A stretch of 64,000 nucleotides of DNA. It comes from Lagierella massiliensis (GTDB lineage Bacteria > Bacillota > Clostridia > Tissierellales > Peptoniphilaceae). The notes under the pieces are model-generated. The model saw only the letters and a program-made list of their open reading frames with translations, was not told where the DNA came from and searched no databases. The stretch's first letter is position 1. Each line of letters begins with the position of its first letter. The DNA lies in contig NZ_CYUO01000005.1 of NCBI RefSeq assembly GCF_001407835.1, positions 930,001-994,000 of the forward strand. The letters run 5' to 3'. Positions 45,063-52,671 of this stretch are shown here, one piece after another. The position numbers were made by a program, and so were the translations under genes.

Positions 45063-45857
45063 TTAGAAATTAGTACGTCCAATATACTTGAAATTAGTTT
45101 CAACTTCTGGTGCATTATCTAAATACCATACCGCATCTATACTTGAAAGCTCTGCCATCTTCACATAATAGTACATTACAATACCTGAATCTGTATAGTT
45201 TGCATCCCCTTGGAAGTCTTCAATGTATAGATAAATATTTTCGCCTTTTATTAAAAATCTCCATGGTTGGCTGTTGTATGCTGATGGAGCATTTTTAATG
45301 TAGTAGAAAATTTCATCAAGCCCATAGCTATAAAGTTGTTCAACTGTACATGGTGTATCAAAATCATTAAAGTAAACAAAGTCTTCAATACCATGTCTTG
45401 CAGAATACTCTTCTAATTCAAAAGTAGGTTTGCTTTCAGGATATCCAAAAGCAAGTATAAAATCTATTTTGTCTTGAGTTCCAAAAGTCTTTGCCTTTAT
45501 TTCATCGTCTATTGAGAATAGTGTAATCCAACAAGTTCCAAGTCCTAATTGAGAAAGTTCTCCTACAATCTCTTCTAAATGATAAGCACCATAAATCAAA
45601 GACTCTTTGTCTTTAACCTTATAATTCATAGTGATATAATTAGGTGACTTAATCATAACGCCAGCATATCCACCTACGCCTTCAAGACAGTCATATATGG
45701 AACTTCCATATAACTTGTATTCTACATTATGTTTCAATGCCTTCTCGTTTTCAGCTTTTAAAAGATTTTTAACCTTTTCTAACACTTGTGAAGAAACTTC
45801 CCTATCTTCATACTTCCTACATGATTTTCTTTTTTCTAAAAATTCTTTTAAGTCCAT
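45063..45857 (-). CDS. Nitroreductase-family protein
   Basis: A 264-residue FMN-type protein. The opening FLEKRKSCRKYEDREVSSQVLEK is the nitroreductase FMN-phosphate motif (RKSCRKY near 10-16), and SAYNSQPWRFLI near 195 is the second conserved segment. The two-part layout resembles the TM1586-type nitroreductase family rather than NfsB. Substrate unknown; FMN binding is inferred. It heads the operon with the TPR gene and modABC, and is divergent from the helicase. Confidence 0.85.
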   Translation of the reverse strand: MDLKEFLEKRKSCRKYEDREVSSQVLEKVKNLLKAENEKALKHNVEYKLYGSSIYDCLEGVGGYAGVMIKSPNYITMNYKVKDKESLIYGAYHLEEIVGELSQLGLGTCWITLFSIDDEIKAKTFGTQDKIDFILAFGYPESKPTFELEEYSARHGIEDFVYFNDFDTPCTVEQLYSYGLDEIFYYIKNAPSAYNSQPWRFLIKGENIYLYIEDFQGDANYTDSGIVMYYYVKMAELSSIDAVWYLDNAPEVETNFKYIGRTNF

Positions 45858-45906
45858 AATTCCTCCGTTTTATATTTTTTCTGTTATAATCAACTCAGGT
45901 GATTAA
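45858..45906. promoter_or_regulatory. Divergent intergenic region with overlapping -10 elements
   Basis: The 49 bases between the nitroreductase and the helicase contain GTTATAATCAAC at about 45885-45896: TATAAT on the plus strand and TATAAC on the minus strand overlap. Divergent promoters sharing the same few bases would compete. The matching -35 hexamers are weak and lie within the coding regions, so this is tentative. Confidence 0.4.
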
Positions 45907-47706
45907 ATGAAGATATCTACTCAGCAAAAAATTGCTATTGAGCACAATCAAGGTCCAGCTCTTGTACTTGCAGTACCTGGTTCTGGTAAAACCACTGTGC
46001 TACTAAATAGAATCGTTTACTTAAATAATACCTTTAAAATTAAGGATAATCAAATATTAAATCTAACTTTTTCTAAAACTCAGGCTTTAGATATGGAAAG
46101 TAGATTTTTTAAGTTAAATTCATCTCTAAAACCAAAATTTTCTACTATACATGCTTTTTGTTATAGCATTATAAGATTTTATGCAAAAGAGAAAAAATTA
46201 AATTTTAGACTTATTGAGGGAAGCCACGAATTTAATAAATATGCTGTTGTTAATAGAATCTCAGCTCAGAATCATAATAAGTATCTTAGTAAAGAAGACT
46301 TAGACACCTTCTTTACTAACTATTCTTTTGCTAAGAATAATTTATTAAATTATGACTTTCAAAACAACAGTTTTTTTAAAGAAATCGCATTGGAATACGA
46401 TTCTTTTAAAGAAGCAAATCATTTTATAGATTTTGATGAAATGCTTACATTTGCCTATAAAATCTTATTATCTGAAGAAAAAGTTTTAAATTCAGTTAGA
46501 AGATTTTATAAGTATATTCAACTGGATGAAGGGCAAGATGCCTCATTAATCCAATTTAAAATACTTGAAAAAATTGCCAAACCAAATAATAATCTATTTA
46601 TTGTGGCAGATGATGATCAATCCATATATGCCTTTAGAGGTGCAAATCCTCAATACCTACTTAACATACAAAATATATACCCTGATATCAGCCTGATGTA
46701 TCTAAACATTAACTATAGATCTTCCAATGATATTGTACGACTTTCTGACTTCCTTATCCAGAAAAATAAAAAAAGATATTTAAAAGAAGTTAAGTCCAAT
46801 AGTAATCAAAATCTTCCAATAACATTGGCAAAGGTCAAAAATCTAAATGTTCAAAATAATTATATACTAAATTACATCTTTAAGGATATTAAAAAAGGAG
46901 AAACCCTTGGTATATTGTTCAGAAACAATATAAACGCAATCCCAGTTATAAATCTATTAGACGAAAATAAAATTCATTATACAAAGAGACTAAACTTTAA
47001 ATCAGATATTTTAAATGAAATTTTACTTGATTTGATTGACATAATAGAACTTTCTATTGATAAAAATAATATGGATGTATTTAAGAGAATCTATTACAAA
47101 CTAAATCTATACCTTAGAAAAGATTACGTATATTCAATAATTCCCGATAACTCTGAAGGTGTTATTAAAACAATTCTTTTAGACTGTTCACTACCATCCT
47201 ATCAAAAAGACATATTGGTAGATTTTTCAAATTCTTTAAATAGAATAAGGAGATTTAATTTAAAGGGAAAGCTTGAAGAAATATTTTTTAATACTGGATA
47301 TTTAGACTATTTAAAAAGACACTATGAAAATTTTTCCATAGATCTTGTTCAAGAAATTTTACTAAATCTTTCAGAAAATCATGAAGATTTATATGAAATA
47401 AAAACTTTTATTGAAAATATAAGCAGTAAGAACTTAATTGGCCATGGTAGTGAAAACCCAATATATGTATCGACAGTACACCAATCAAAGGGGCTGGAGT
47501 ATGACCATGTAATCATAACCGACTTAGTTGATGGCGAATTTCCAATATATGATGAGAGGGTTGTTGACAGTGAAGAAGAAAGAAGACTTTTTTATGTGGC
47601 CATAACAAGAGCTAAGAAACATTTAACTCTATTGGTGCCTAAAAAAAGAATGCATAAGAAGGTTAATCCTTCTGTCTTTATAAGAGAGATAAAAAACGCA
47701 AAATAA
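45907..47706 (+). CDS. UvrD/PcrA-like superfamily 1 DNA helicase, short form
   Basis: A 599-residue 3'-5' helicase, shorter than PcrA/UvrD (about 720-750). All motifs are visible: Walker A VPGSGKTT (23-30), DEGQD as motif II, ADDDQSIYAFRGA as motif III, NINYRSS as IV, STVHQSKGLEYDHVI as V and FYVAITRAKK as VI. The shortfall is probably in the 2B domain. Its role in repair is inferred; a separate pcrA may exist elsewhere. AGGTGAT precedes the start. It lies on the opposite strand to its neighbours. Confidence 0.9.
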   Translation: MKISTQQKIAIEHNQGPALVLAVPGSGKTTVLLNRIVYLNNTFKIKDNQILNLTFSKTQALDMESRFFKLNSSLKPKFSTIHAFCYSIIRFYAKEKKLNFRLIEGSHEFNKYAVVNRISAQNHNKYLSKEDLDTFFTNYSFAKNNLLNYDFQNNSFFKEIALEYDSFKEANHFIDFDEMLTFAYKILLSEEKVLNSVRRFYKYIQLDEGQDASLIQFKILEKIAKPNNNLFIVADDDQSIYAFRGANPQYLLNIQNIYPDISLMYLNINYRSSNDIVRLSDFLIQKNKKRYLKEVKSNSNQNLPITLAKVKNLNVQNNYILNYIFKDIKKGETLGILFRNNINAIPVINLLDENKIHYTKRLNFKSDILNEILLDLIDIIELSIDKNNMDVFKRIYYKLNLYLRKDYVYSIIPDNSEGVIKTILLDCSLPSYQKDILVDFSNSLNRIRRFNLKGKLEEIFFNTGYLDYLKRHYENFSIDLVQEILLNLSENHEDLYEIKTFIENISSKNLIGHGSENPIYVSTVHQSKGLEYDHVIITDLVDGEFPIYDERVVDSEEERRLFYVAITRAKKHLTLLVPKKRMHKKVNPSVFIREIKNAK

Positions 47707-47733
47707 AAAGGGTTAGATTTTTCTATCCCTTTT
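47706..47733. terminator. Bidirectional terminator between helicase and membrane protein
   Basis: Arms AAAAGGG (47706-47712) and CCCTTTT (47727-47733) with inner AGA/TCT pairing. The A- and T-rich outer stems serve as U-tracts in both directions between two convergent genes; the stem covers the stop of the 109-residue membrane protein. Confidence 0.72.
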
Positions 47734-48052
47734 GCTCTCTTCTCTTTCTCTTTTTTACAAAGAATATGTCTAAAAACCATGCGGTACATAATGATACTAT
47801 TCCACTTGCAAGGGACAGTACAAAATATTCCAGCATAGACAACGCCACTGGATCCGTTAGATTTGTTATTGCCACTATAAATGTAACCATCGCCACCGCA
47901 AGTAATAAAAGTCCAAAAAGATATTTTACAATTCCCTCTCGTTTTATAAAAAAGAAAACAATAATTACAATGAGCATTGCAAAAACACAAAACATTGGAA
48001 CCTTTACTACTTTATCCATATTGTCATTTACCATTTCTAAAATTGATCTCAT
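47723..48052 (-). CDS. Small integral membrane protein, unknown function
   Basis: A 109-residue protein with three hydrophobic segments (about 19-37, 44-64 and 72-98) and a strongly basic C-terminus (KKRKRREQKG). No family is recognised. The start has GGAGAT upstream and a good promoter (TATAAT with extended TG), which supports it as a real gene. It stands alone, convergent with the helicase. Confidence 0.65.
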   Translation of the reverse strand: MRSILEMVNDNMDKVVKVPMFCVFAMLIVIIVFFFIKREGIVKYLFGLLLLAVAMVTFIVAITNLTDPVALSMLEYFVLSLASGIVSLCTAWFLDIFFVKKRKRREQKG

Positions 48053-48078
48053 AATATCTCCTTTGCTCTATTAGAGTT

Positions 48079-48106
48079 ATTATATCATGAAAATATGTTG
48101 CTGTAA
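48079..48106 (-). promoter_or_regulatory. Promoter of the small membrane protein gene
   Basis: TTACAG (48101-48106) and an extended -10 TGATATAAT (TATAAT at 48079-48084) with a 16-base spacer on the minus strand. The same region, read on the plus strand, must also carry the start signal of tRNA-Arg. Confidence 0.55.
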
Positions 48107-48139
48107 TTATTTTTGCTCTATGATAGAATAATTTTGTAC

Positions 48140-48215
48140 GCACCAGTAGCTCAAAGGATAGAGCATCGGTTTCCGGAACCGTGTGTTGGGGGTTCGAATC
48201 CTCTCTGGTGCGCCA
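48140..48215 (+). tRNA. tRNA-Arg (anticodon CCG)
   Basis: A 76-base cloverleaf with the CCA end encoded: acceptor GCACCAG/CTGGTGC, D arm GCTC...GAGC, anticodon loop TTCCGGA (anticodon CCG, reading CGG), T arm closing on TTCGAAT and discriminator G. The anticodon stem shows a T-T opposition at its outer pair (27-43) and the T stem has two G-U pairs. It lies on the plus strand, four bases from the 3' end of hslO. Confidence 0.96.
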
Positions 48216-48218
48216 TTT

Positions 48219-49100
48219 TTATTTTAGATTATCATAGATTTCCTTTACTTCATCCTTTGAAAATTCATACATCTTATTGCAGTAACTGCACTTTATTTCA
48301 ACTTTTCCTTCTTCTTCAATAATCTCTTTTACTTCTTCATTACCAAGGGAGATTATTAATTTTTCAATCTTTTCACGATTGCATGAACATTTATATCTTC
48401 TCTCGTCAATTCCAACTAACTTTGGATTAAACTCTTTAAAGTATTTTTCAATAACTTCTTGAGGAGTCTCTTTTGAAGCAAAGATGGAACTTATTGGAGG
48501 AAAGTTTTTTAAAGCTTTTTCAAGCATATCCAAATCTTCATCATCGTAATTAGGAAGAGCTTGAATAAATAATCCACCTGCAGATTTTACGGTATAATCG
48601 ACATCAACAAGTACACCTAAACTTACAACTGTAGGCATTTGATATGATGAATAAAAATATTTTGCAAAATCTTCAGCAATTTCTCCATTTACAAGTTCAG
48701 TATATCCATTATAAGGCTCTCCAAATCCAAGATCCCTTGTTACAACCAAATTTCCATTATGCCCTACAAAACCTCCGACATCAAGCTTTGGTTTTCCCTC
48801 AATTGAAGGTATATCAATCTCTGGATTTTGGATATAGGATCTTATATCTCCTCTGTAATTTATTTCAGATACCAGTAGTCCTGCTGGACCATCTCCTTGA
48901 ATTTTTAAAATTATTCTCTCTTTTTCGTTTTTAATTTCTGATCCCATTAATGATGCCATTGTTGAAAGTCTTCCAAGAGCTGCTGTTGCTGTGGTTGAAG
49001 TATTATGAACTTGTCTCATCTCTTCTACAAGGTCAGTTGAGTCTATTATAAAAAAACTTAATGTTTCCTTCTCATTTAAATATCTATATAATTGAACCAT
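48219..49100 (-). CDS. hslO: Redox-regulated chaperone Hsp33
   Basis: Hsp33 is a holdase activated by oxidation of its zinc-binding cysteines. The 293 residues carry the N-terminal domain (QVHNTSTTATAALGRLSTMASLMG, early part) and the C-terminal CSC...CSYC switch (about 236-272). It gives an anaerobe protection during oxidative stress. The gene stands alone, ending next to tRNA-Arg. Confidence 0.96.
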   Translation of the reverse strand: MVQLYRYLNEKETLSFFIIDSTDLVEEMRQVHNTSTTATAALGRLSTMASLMGSEIKNEKERIILKIQGDGPAGLLVSEINYRGDIRSYIQNPEIDIPSIEGKPKLDVGGFVGHNGNLVVTRDLGFGEPYNGYTELVNGEIAEDFAKYFYSSYQMPTVVSLGVLVDVDYTVKSAGGLFIQALPNYDDEDLDMLEKALKNFPPISSIFASKETPQEVIEKYFKEFNPKLVGIDERRYKCSCNREKIEKLIISLGNEEVKEIIEEEGKVEIKCSYCNKMYEFSKDEVKEIYDNLK

Positions 49101-49183
49101 TCTATCATCCTTATTATTTTATTTACAAGCCCAAAGCTTATCACTAAATATTTTTATAATATCAATTAGTTAATTTAAGAAAT

Positions 49184-49206
49184 GCAAAAGCCCCTTTACA
49201 GGGGCT
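49184..49206 (-). terminator. Terminator after cspA
   Basis: Minus-strand hairpin AGCCCC-TGTAAA-GGGGCT followed by TTTT. It lies 27 bases past the cspA stop. Confidence 0.82.
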
Positions 49207-49232
49207 AAGTCATACTTCTAAAAAAATTTATA

Positions 49233-49436
49233 TTATAATTTTACTACATTAGAAGCTTGAGGACCTTTAGTTCCTTCAACTATTTCGAATTCAACTTCTT
49301 GTCCTTCGTCTAAAGTTCTGAATTCACCGTTATCTTCTAAAGCGGTATAGTGAACGAAAACGTCTTCGCCTTCTTCTGTAGAAATAAATCCAAATCCTTT
49401 AGTTGCATTAAACCATTTTACTTTACCTTTTGCCAT
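49233..49436 (-). CDS. cspA: Cold-shock protein
   Basis: A 67-residue single-stranded nucleic acid chaperone with the RNP1 motif KGFGFI (13-18) and RNP2 VFVHY (26-30). It matches the Csp family along its full length. A long AT-rich leader of about 50-60 bases lies between the candidate promoter and the start, as for many csp genes with leader-controlled translation. Which of the paralogues it is cannot be told; the symbol is used in the general sense. Confidence 0.95.
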   Translation of the reverse strand: MAKGKVKWFNATKGFGFISTEEGEDVFVHYTALEDNGEFRTLDEGQEVEFEIVEGTKGPQASNVVKL

Positions 49437-49497
49437 TTTGTTCCTCCAAAAAATTTAACCAATAAATAACTAACAGCTTTATTTACTGTACTTTATT

Positions 49498-49526
49498 AAT
49501 ATATCATATATCTTTTTATATAGCAA
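49498..49526 (-). promoter_or_regulatory. Candidate promoter of cspA
   Basis: TTGCTA (49521-49526) and TATATT (49498-49503) with a 17-base spacer on the minus strand, about 60 bases before the start. Several other AT-rich hexamers nearby make this a moderate call. Confidence 0.45.
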
Positions 49527-49602
49527 GAATTGTCTTGTTTTTGACAGATATTAAGTTTTAAATATCAAGTGCCATTGTATTTATTACTTTATAAAATTTT
49601 TA

Positions 49603-50355
49603 TTATTTAGACTTCTTTTCTTTATTTACATGATATGTAATAGCAATAACAGATGCAGAAATAGCTATTTTTAAAAGAAGTAAAACTATAAACTGCCATG
49701 ACAGTGGATTCAAAATTACATCTCCAAGTAAGGTATTTGTAATTACACCAATAGTACATCCAAGAAGTGATGACGTTATATATTTTAGATAATTCGTTCT
49801 ACAAGCTCCAAAGTAAAAACTTAATACATCACATGGAAACCATCCAATAAGTCTAATTATAAAACTTGCTAAAAATTCATTTCGCTCTTGTATTTCGATT
49901 ACTTTATCTATTTTAGGATATTTATTTTTAATATAATCCATTTCATCAGATCCTGACCATCTTCCTAATACAAATGGTATTGTAAGGGTTATTGCAAGTC
50001 CCAAGTAACTTATAATAACAGCTTTTATCGGAGAAAATAAAATTCCACTTGCAACATAAAGTGATGGCAATGGTATTACAATGGTTAAACTTTTAATTGC
50101 AAATAAAAGCATAAGCGATGTTATGGATTTCTTTGGATTCCCCTGTGCATTTTCTGTAATTGAATCCACACTAAAATTTCCACTTCGTGTAAGTAAGATT
50201 ACAATTATCGCTAATACAAAACAGACTATAGCAACTATCTGAATCTTTCTTATTCTCTTCGAAACTTTTTCATCTGACTCATTTAATACAACTTCTTCGT
50301 TTTTTTCAAATATTTTATCTTTATAATAAACCATTTTTCTTTTAAAATTGCCCAT
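49603..50355 (-). CDS. TVP38/TMEM64 (DedA-like) membrane protein
   Basis: A 250-residue membrane protein with a basic cytosolic N-terminus and about six hydrophobic segments. The conserved segments of the TVP38/DedA superfamily are visible: PLPSLYVASGILFSP, FVLGRWSG and FIIRLIGWFPCDVLSFYFGA. Members are linked to lipid scrambling or flipping of undecaprenyl phosphate; the substrate here is not known. The ATG at 50355 follows GGAGG. It lies 29 bases after the patatin gene, probably one unit. Confidence 0.83.
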   Translation of the reverse strand: MGNFKRKMVYYKDKIFEKNEEVVLNESDEKVSKRIRKIQIVAIVCFVLAIIVILLTRSGNFSVDSITENAQGNPKKSITSLMLLFAIKSLTIVIPLPSLYVASGILFSPIKAVIISYLGLAITLTIPFVLGRWSGSDEMDYIKNKYPKIDKVIEIQERNEFLASFIIRLIGWFPCDVLSFYFGACRTNYLKYITSSLLGCTIGVITNTLLGDVILNPLSWQFIVLLLLKIAISASVIAITYHVNKEKKSK

Positions 50356-50384
50356 AACTTCCTCCAACCCTTTATTAATTATAT

Positions 50385-51236
50385 TTAGTATCTCTCTAAA
50401 TTCTGTACAGTTAACAATTTTTTTGCATCCTTTTTCCCCATTTCATATAATTTTTCAAGTTTTTCATGATCTTGCGTAAGGGTTTTTAAATCTGATATAT
50501 CTTTTGGAGCTACTATAATTACTTTATTCTTCTTTTCAAGTTCAATAGCTTCCATTAGCGAATTATTGTAAACCCTTGCCCTATTTTTTAGAGCTTCTTC
50601 CGATTTTGGATATTGTCTTTTTAAAAATCTTGCCAATTTTTTATCCCTTTTAGACTTTCTAAAGTAATTCTTTGGTCTTGTAAGGATTATAATCACTTTG
50701 TCACATCCAGCTTCAAAAGCTTTTCTAAATGGAATTGGATCACTTAGTCCTCCGTCAAAATATGGAGTTTTATTAATAAAATATGGCTTACATATAACTG
50801 GTACACAACAAGAGGCTTTAATAGGATCGTAATGGTCTTGTGAAAGATCTTGCTTATTGAAATATACAGGTTTTCCAGTATTTGCATTGGTGGTAACGAT
50901 TTCAAATTCCATATCACTTTCAATCACTTTTTCATAGTCAAGAGGATATTCTCCATTCTCTTTACTAAGAGTGTAATAAATATAATCAAGGTCTATGTAA
51001 GAACCCTTTTTTATAAAATTTTTCATACTCATATACTCTTTCCTAAAGGCATACTCATTATAAAATACAAAATTTCTTCCCATTTGATTTGCGAGATAAG
51101 ATGCTCCATTTGCAGACCCTGCAGAGACTCCAATAAAATAGTCTCCTACAATCCCTTCTTCCATCAAATAGTCGAAGACACCTGCCCCATAAATTCCTCT
51201 TGTTCCTCCACCCACATCAACAAATCCTAATTTCAT
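50385..51236 (-). CDS. Patatin-like phospholipase
   Basis: A 283-residue serine hydrolase. The oxyanion-hole glycine stretch GGGTRGIYGAGVFDYL (9-24), the nucleophile elbow GVSAG (Ser38) and the aspartate motif DGGLSDPIP (about 160-168) give the Ser-Asp dyad of patatins; the length and layout match the YjjU-type bacterial group. It presumably acts on lipid esters at the membrane. With the TVP38 gene downstream, a shared role in lipids is suggested by position. Confidence 0.88.
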   Translation of the reverse strand: MKLGFVDVGGGTRGIYGAGVFDYLMEEGIVGDYFIGVSAGSANGASYLANQMGRNFVFYNEYAFRKEYMSMKNFIKKGSYIDLDYIYYTLSKENGEYPLDYEKVIESDMEFEIVTTNANTGKPVYFNKQDLSQDHYDPIKASCCVPVICKPYFINKTPYFDGGLSDPIPFRKAFEAGCDKVIIILTRPKNYFRKSKRDKKLARFLKRQYPKSEEALKNRARVYNNSLMEAIELEKKNKVIIVAPKDISDLKTLTQDHEKLEKLYEMGKKDAKKLLTVQNLERY

Positions 51237-51303
51237 ATTATCATTCCTATCATAGTTATATCCAGTAAAATAAATTCAGTTTTTAGTACTATATGTAATT
51301 TAA

Positions 51304-51331
51304 TTATATAACATTATTTATTATTTTCAAT
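51304..51331 (-). promoter_or_regulatory. Promoter of the patatin-TVP38 pair
   Basis: TTGAAA (51326-51331) and TATAAT (51304-51309) with a 16-base spacer on the minus strand, 68 bases before the patatin start. Confidence 0.68.
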
Positions 51332-51363
51332 TAAGTAAATGCTATTAACAAATTTTTTCAAAT

Positions 51364-51398
51364 TAAAAAGACACCTAAGCGTCTCCACCTAAGTGTCT
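51364..51398 (-). terminator. Terminator of the valS operon
   Basis: Minus-strand hairpin AGACACTTAG...CTTAGGTGTCT followed by TTTTT. It lies about 13 bases after the methyltransferase stop. Confidence 0.82.
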
Positions 51399-51410
51399 CT
51401 TTAAAATTTT

Positions 51411-52136
51411 TTATTTTTGACAAACTATAAGTATTCTTTGAGTAAATTCTTCTATCTCTTCTCCTGTATCAAAATCTTTAATAATAATATTTTTAAATCC
51501 TATTTCAGCGAGCATCTCTTTTAAGATTTTAGGAGAATAATATTTTTGATGTTGATACTCAGTAATCCTATTATACCTTCCGTCTTCTTCTACAAAGAAG
51601 TCAAGAGTCATATCAACTTCTTTACTTTCATAATCGTATTCGTTTTGCCATGTGTAAAAAATATTTTTGTACTCGTACACATAGCTATTGTCTCCAAGAA
51701 CATTTTCTATTTTGTCCAAAGAGTTTATATCAAAAGAAAAATATGATCCATATTTCAAGGAGTTATAAACATTTTCAAAACTTTTCTTCACAGTACCATA
51801 ATCTTTTAAATAGTTTATAGTGTCCAATGTTGAAAATGCAAAATCAAAATACTCATTCACTTCCAAATCTTCTATACCAATGTTTAGGTACTTTATATTT
51901 GAGTGTTCAATTAGCTTATTGGAAGCAATTTCTAACATCTCTACGCTTGGGTCCAGTCCAAAATACTCTTTTGAATTTTCTATAAAGTACTTTGTCATAT
52001 TTCCCGTTCCAATTCCTATTTCAAGGATGCTCATGTTCTCTTTAAAATCTACATTTTGTTTTATTATTTCACTATAGTTTTCATAGTCTATGTCAAAAAC
52101 AAGTCTGTCATAGACATTTGAAAATTCATTATACAT
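51411..52136 (-). CDS. Class I SAM-dependent methyltransferase
   Basis: A 241-residue methyltransferase with motif I ILEIGIGTGNMTKYF (about 35-49) and the acidic end FGLDPSVEMLEIA. Later motifs (FDFAFSTLDTINYLKD) fit small-molecule methyltransferases of the YqeM/UbiE-like type. The substrate is not known. It overlaps hpt by eight bases and is the last gene of the Val T-box operon. Confidence 0.83.
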   Translation of the reverse strand: MYNEFSNVYDRLVFDIDYENYSEIIKQNVDFKENMSILEIGIGTGNMTKYFIENSKEYFGLDPSVEMLEIASNKLIEHSNIKYLNIGIEDLEVNEYFDFAFSTLDTINYLKDYGTVKKSFENVYNSLKYGSYFSFDINSLDKIENVLGDNSYVYEYKNIFYTWQNEYDYESKEVDMTLDFFVEEDGRYNRITEYQHQKYYSPKILKEMLAEIGFKNIIIKDFDTGEEIEEFTQRILIVCQK

Positions 52137-52671
52137 CTATATCTTCCCAACTGAAAATATATGGTATATTTCTGTAATTTTTGCCATAATTTAGTCCATA
52201 TCCAACTATGAACACGTCTTCAATTTCAAATCCTCTAAATTCTGGTTTTATATGAACTTGTCTTCTGCTTGGCTTATCAAGTAGAACACATACATTAAGA
52301 GACTTTGGATTTCTTTTACCAAATAGCTCTTTTAAATTCTTAAGTGTATGACCAGAGTCCATAATATCATCAACAATTAAAACATTTTTACCTTCGATGT
52401 CTTCTCTAATGTCACTTATTATATTTACCTGTCCTGAGCTTTCCTCTCTTGACTCATATGATGAAGTTATTGCAAAGTCAACCACAACTGGAATCTCAAG
52501 TTCTCTTATAAGATCTGCTGCAAAAACAAATCCTCCCCTTAAAACAGGGATTATTATAACCTCTTCACCATTGTAATGTTGTGATATTTCTCTTCCCAGC
52601 TCTTTAACTCTCTTTGATATTTCTTCACGACTAAAAAGTACAACTTCTTTTTTGTTTTCCATATTACTCAT
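52129..52671 (-). CDS. hpt: Hypoxanthine phosphoribosyltransferase
   Basis: Hpt salvages hypoxanthine and guanine to IMP and GMP using PRPP. The 180 residues contain the PRPP-binding motif VLIVDDIMDSGHTLKNL (about 98-114), VPVLRGGF-type loop I (IIPVLRGGFVFAADL) and the YGLNYGKNYRNIPYI C-terminal lid. It overlaps folC by eight bases. Confidence 0.95.
   Translation of the reverse strand: MSNMENKKEVVLFSREEISKRVKELGREISQHYNGEEVIIIPVLRGGFVFAADLIRELEIPVVVDFAITSSYESREESSGQVNIISDIREDIEGKNVLIVDDIMDSGHTLKNLKELFGKRNPKSLNVCVLLDKPSRRQVHIKPEFRGFEIEDVFIVGYGLNYGKNYRNIPYIFSWEDIDV

Noticed and set aside
45858-45906. Possible molybdenum-cofactor riboswitch for the mod operon
   Set aside because: The gap before the nitroreductase is only 49 bases and the gap before modA is three; neither can hold that RNA.
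47592-47990. A 132-residue minus-strand frame overlapping the helicase end
   Set aside because: It overlaps both the helicase and the 109-residue membrane protein in a different frame and lacks a ribosome site; its Cys-rich translation looks like a frame shadow.
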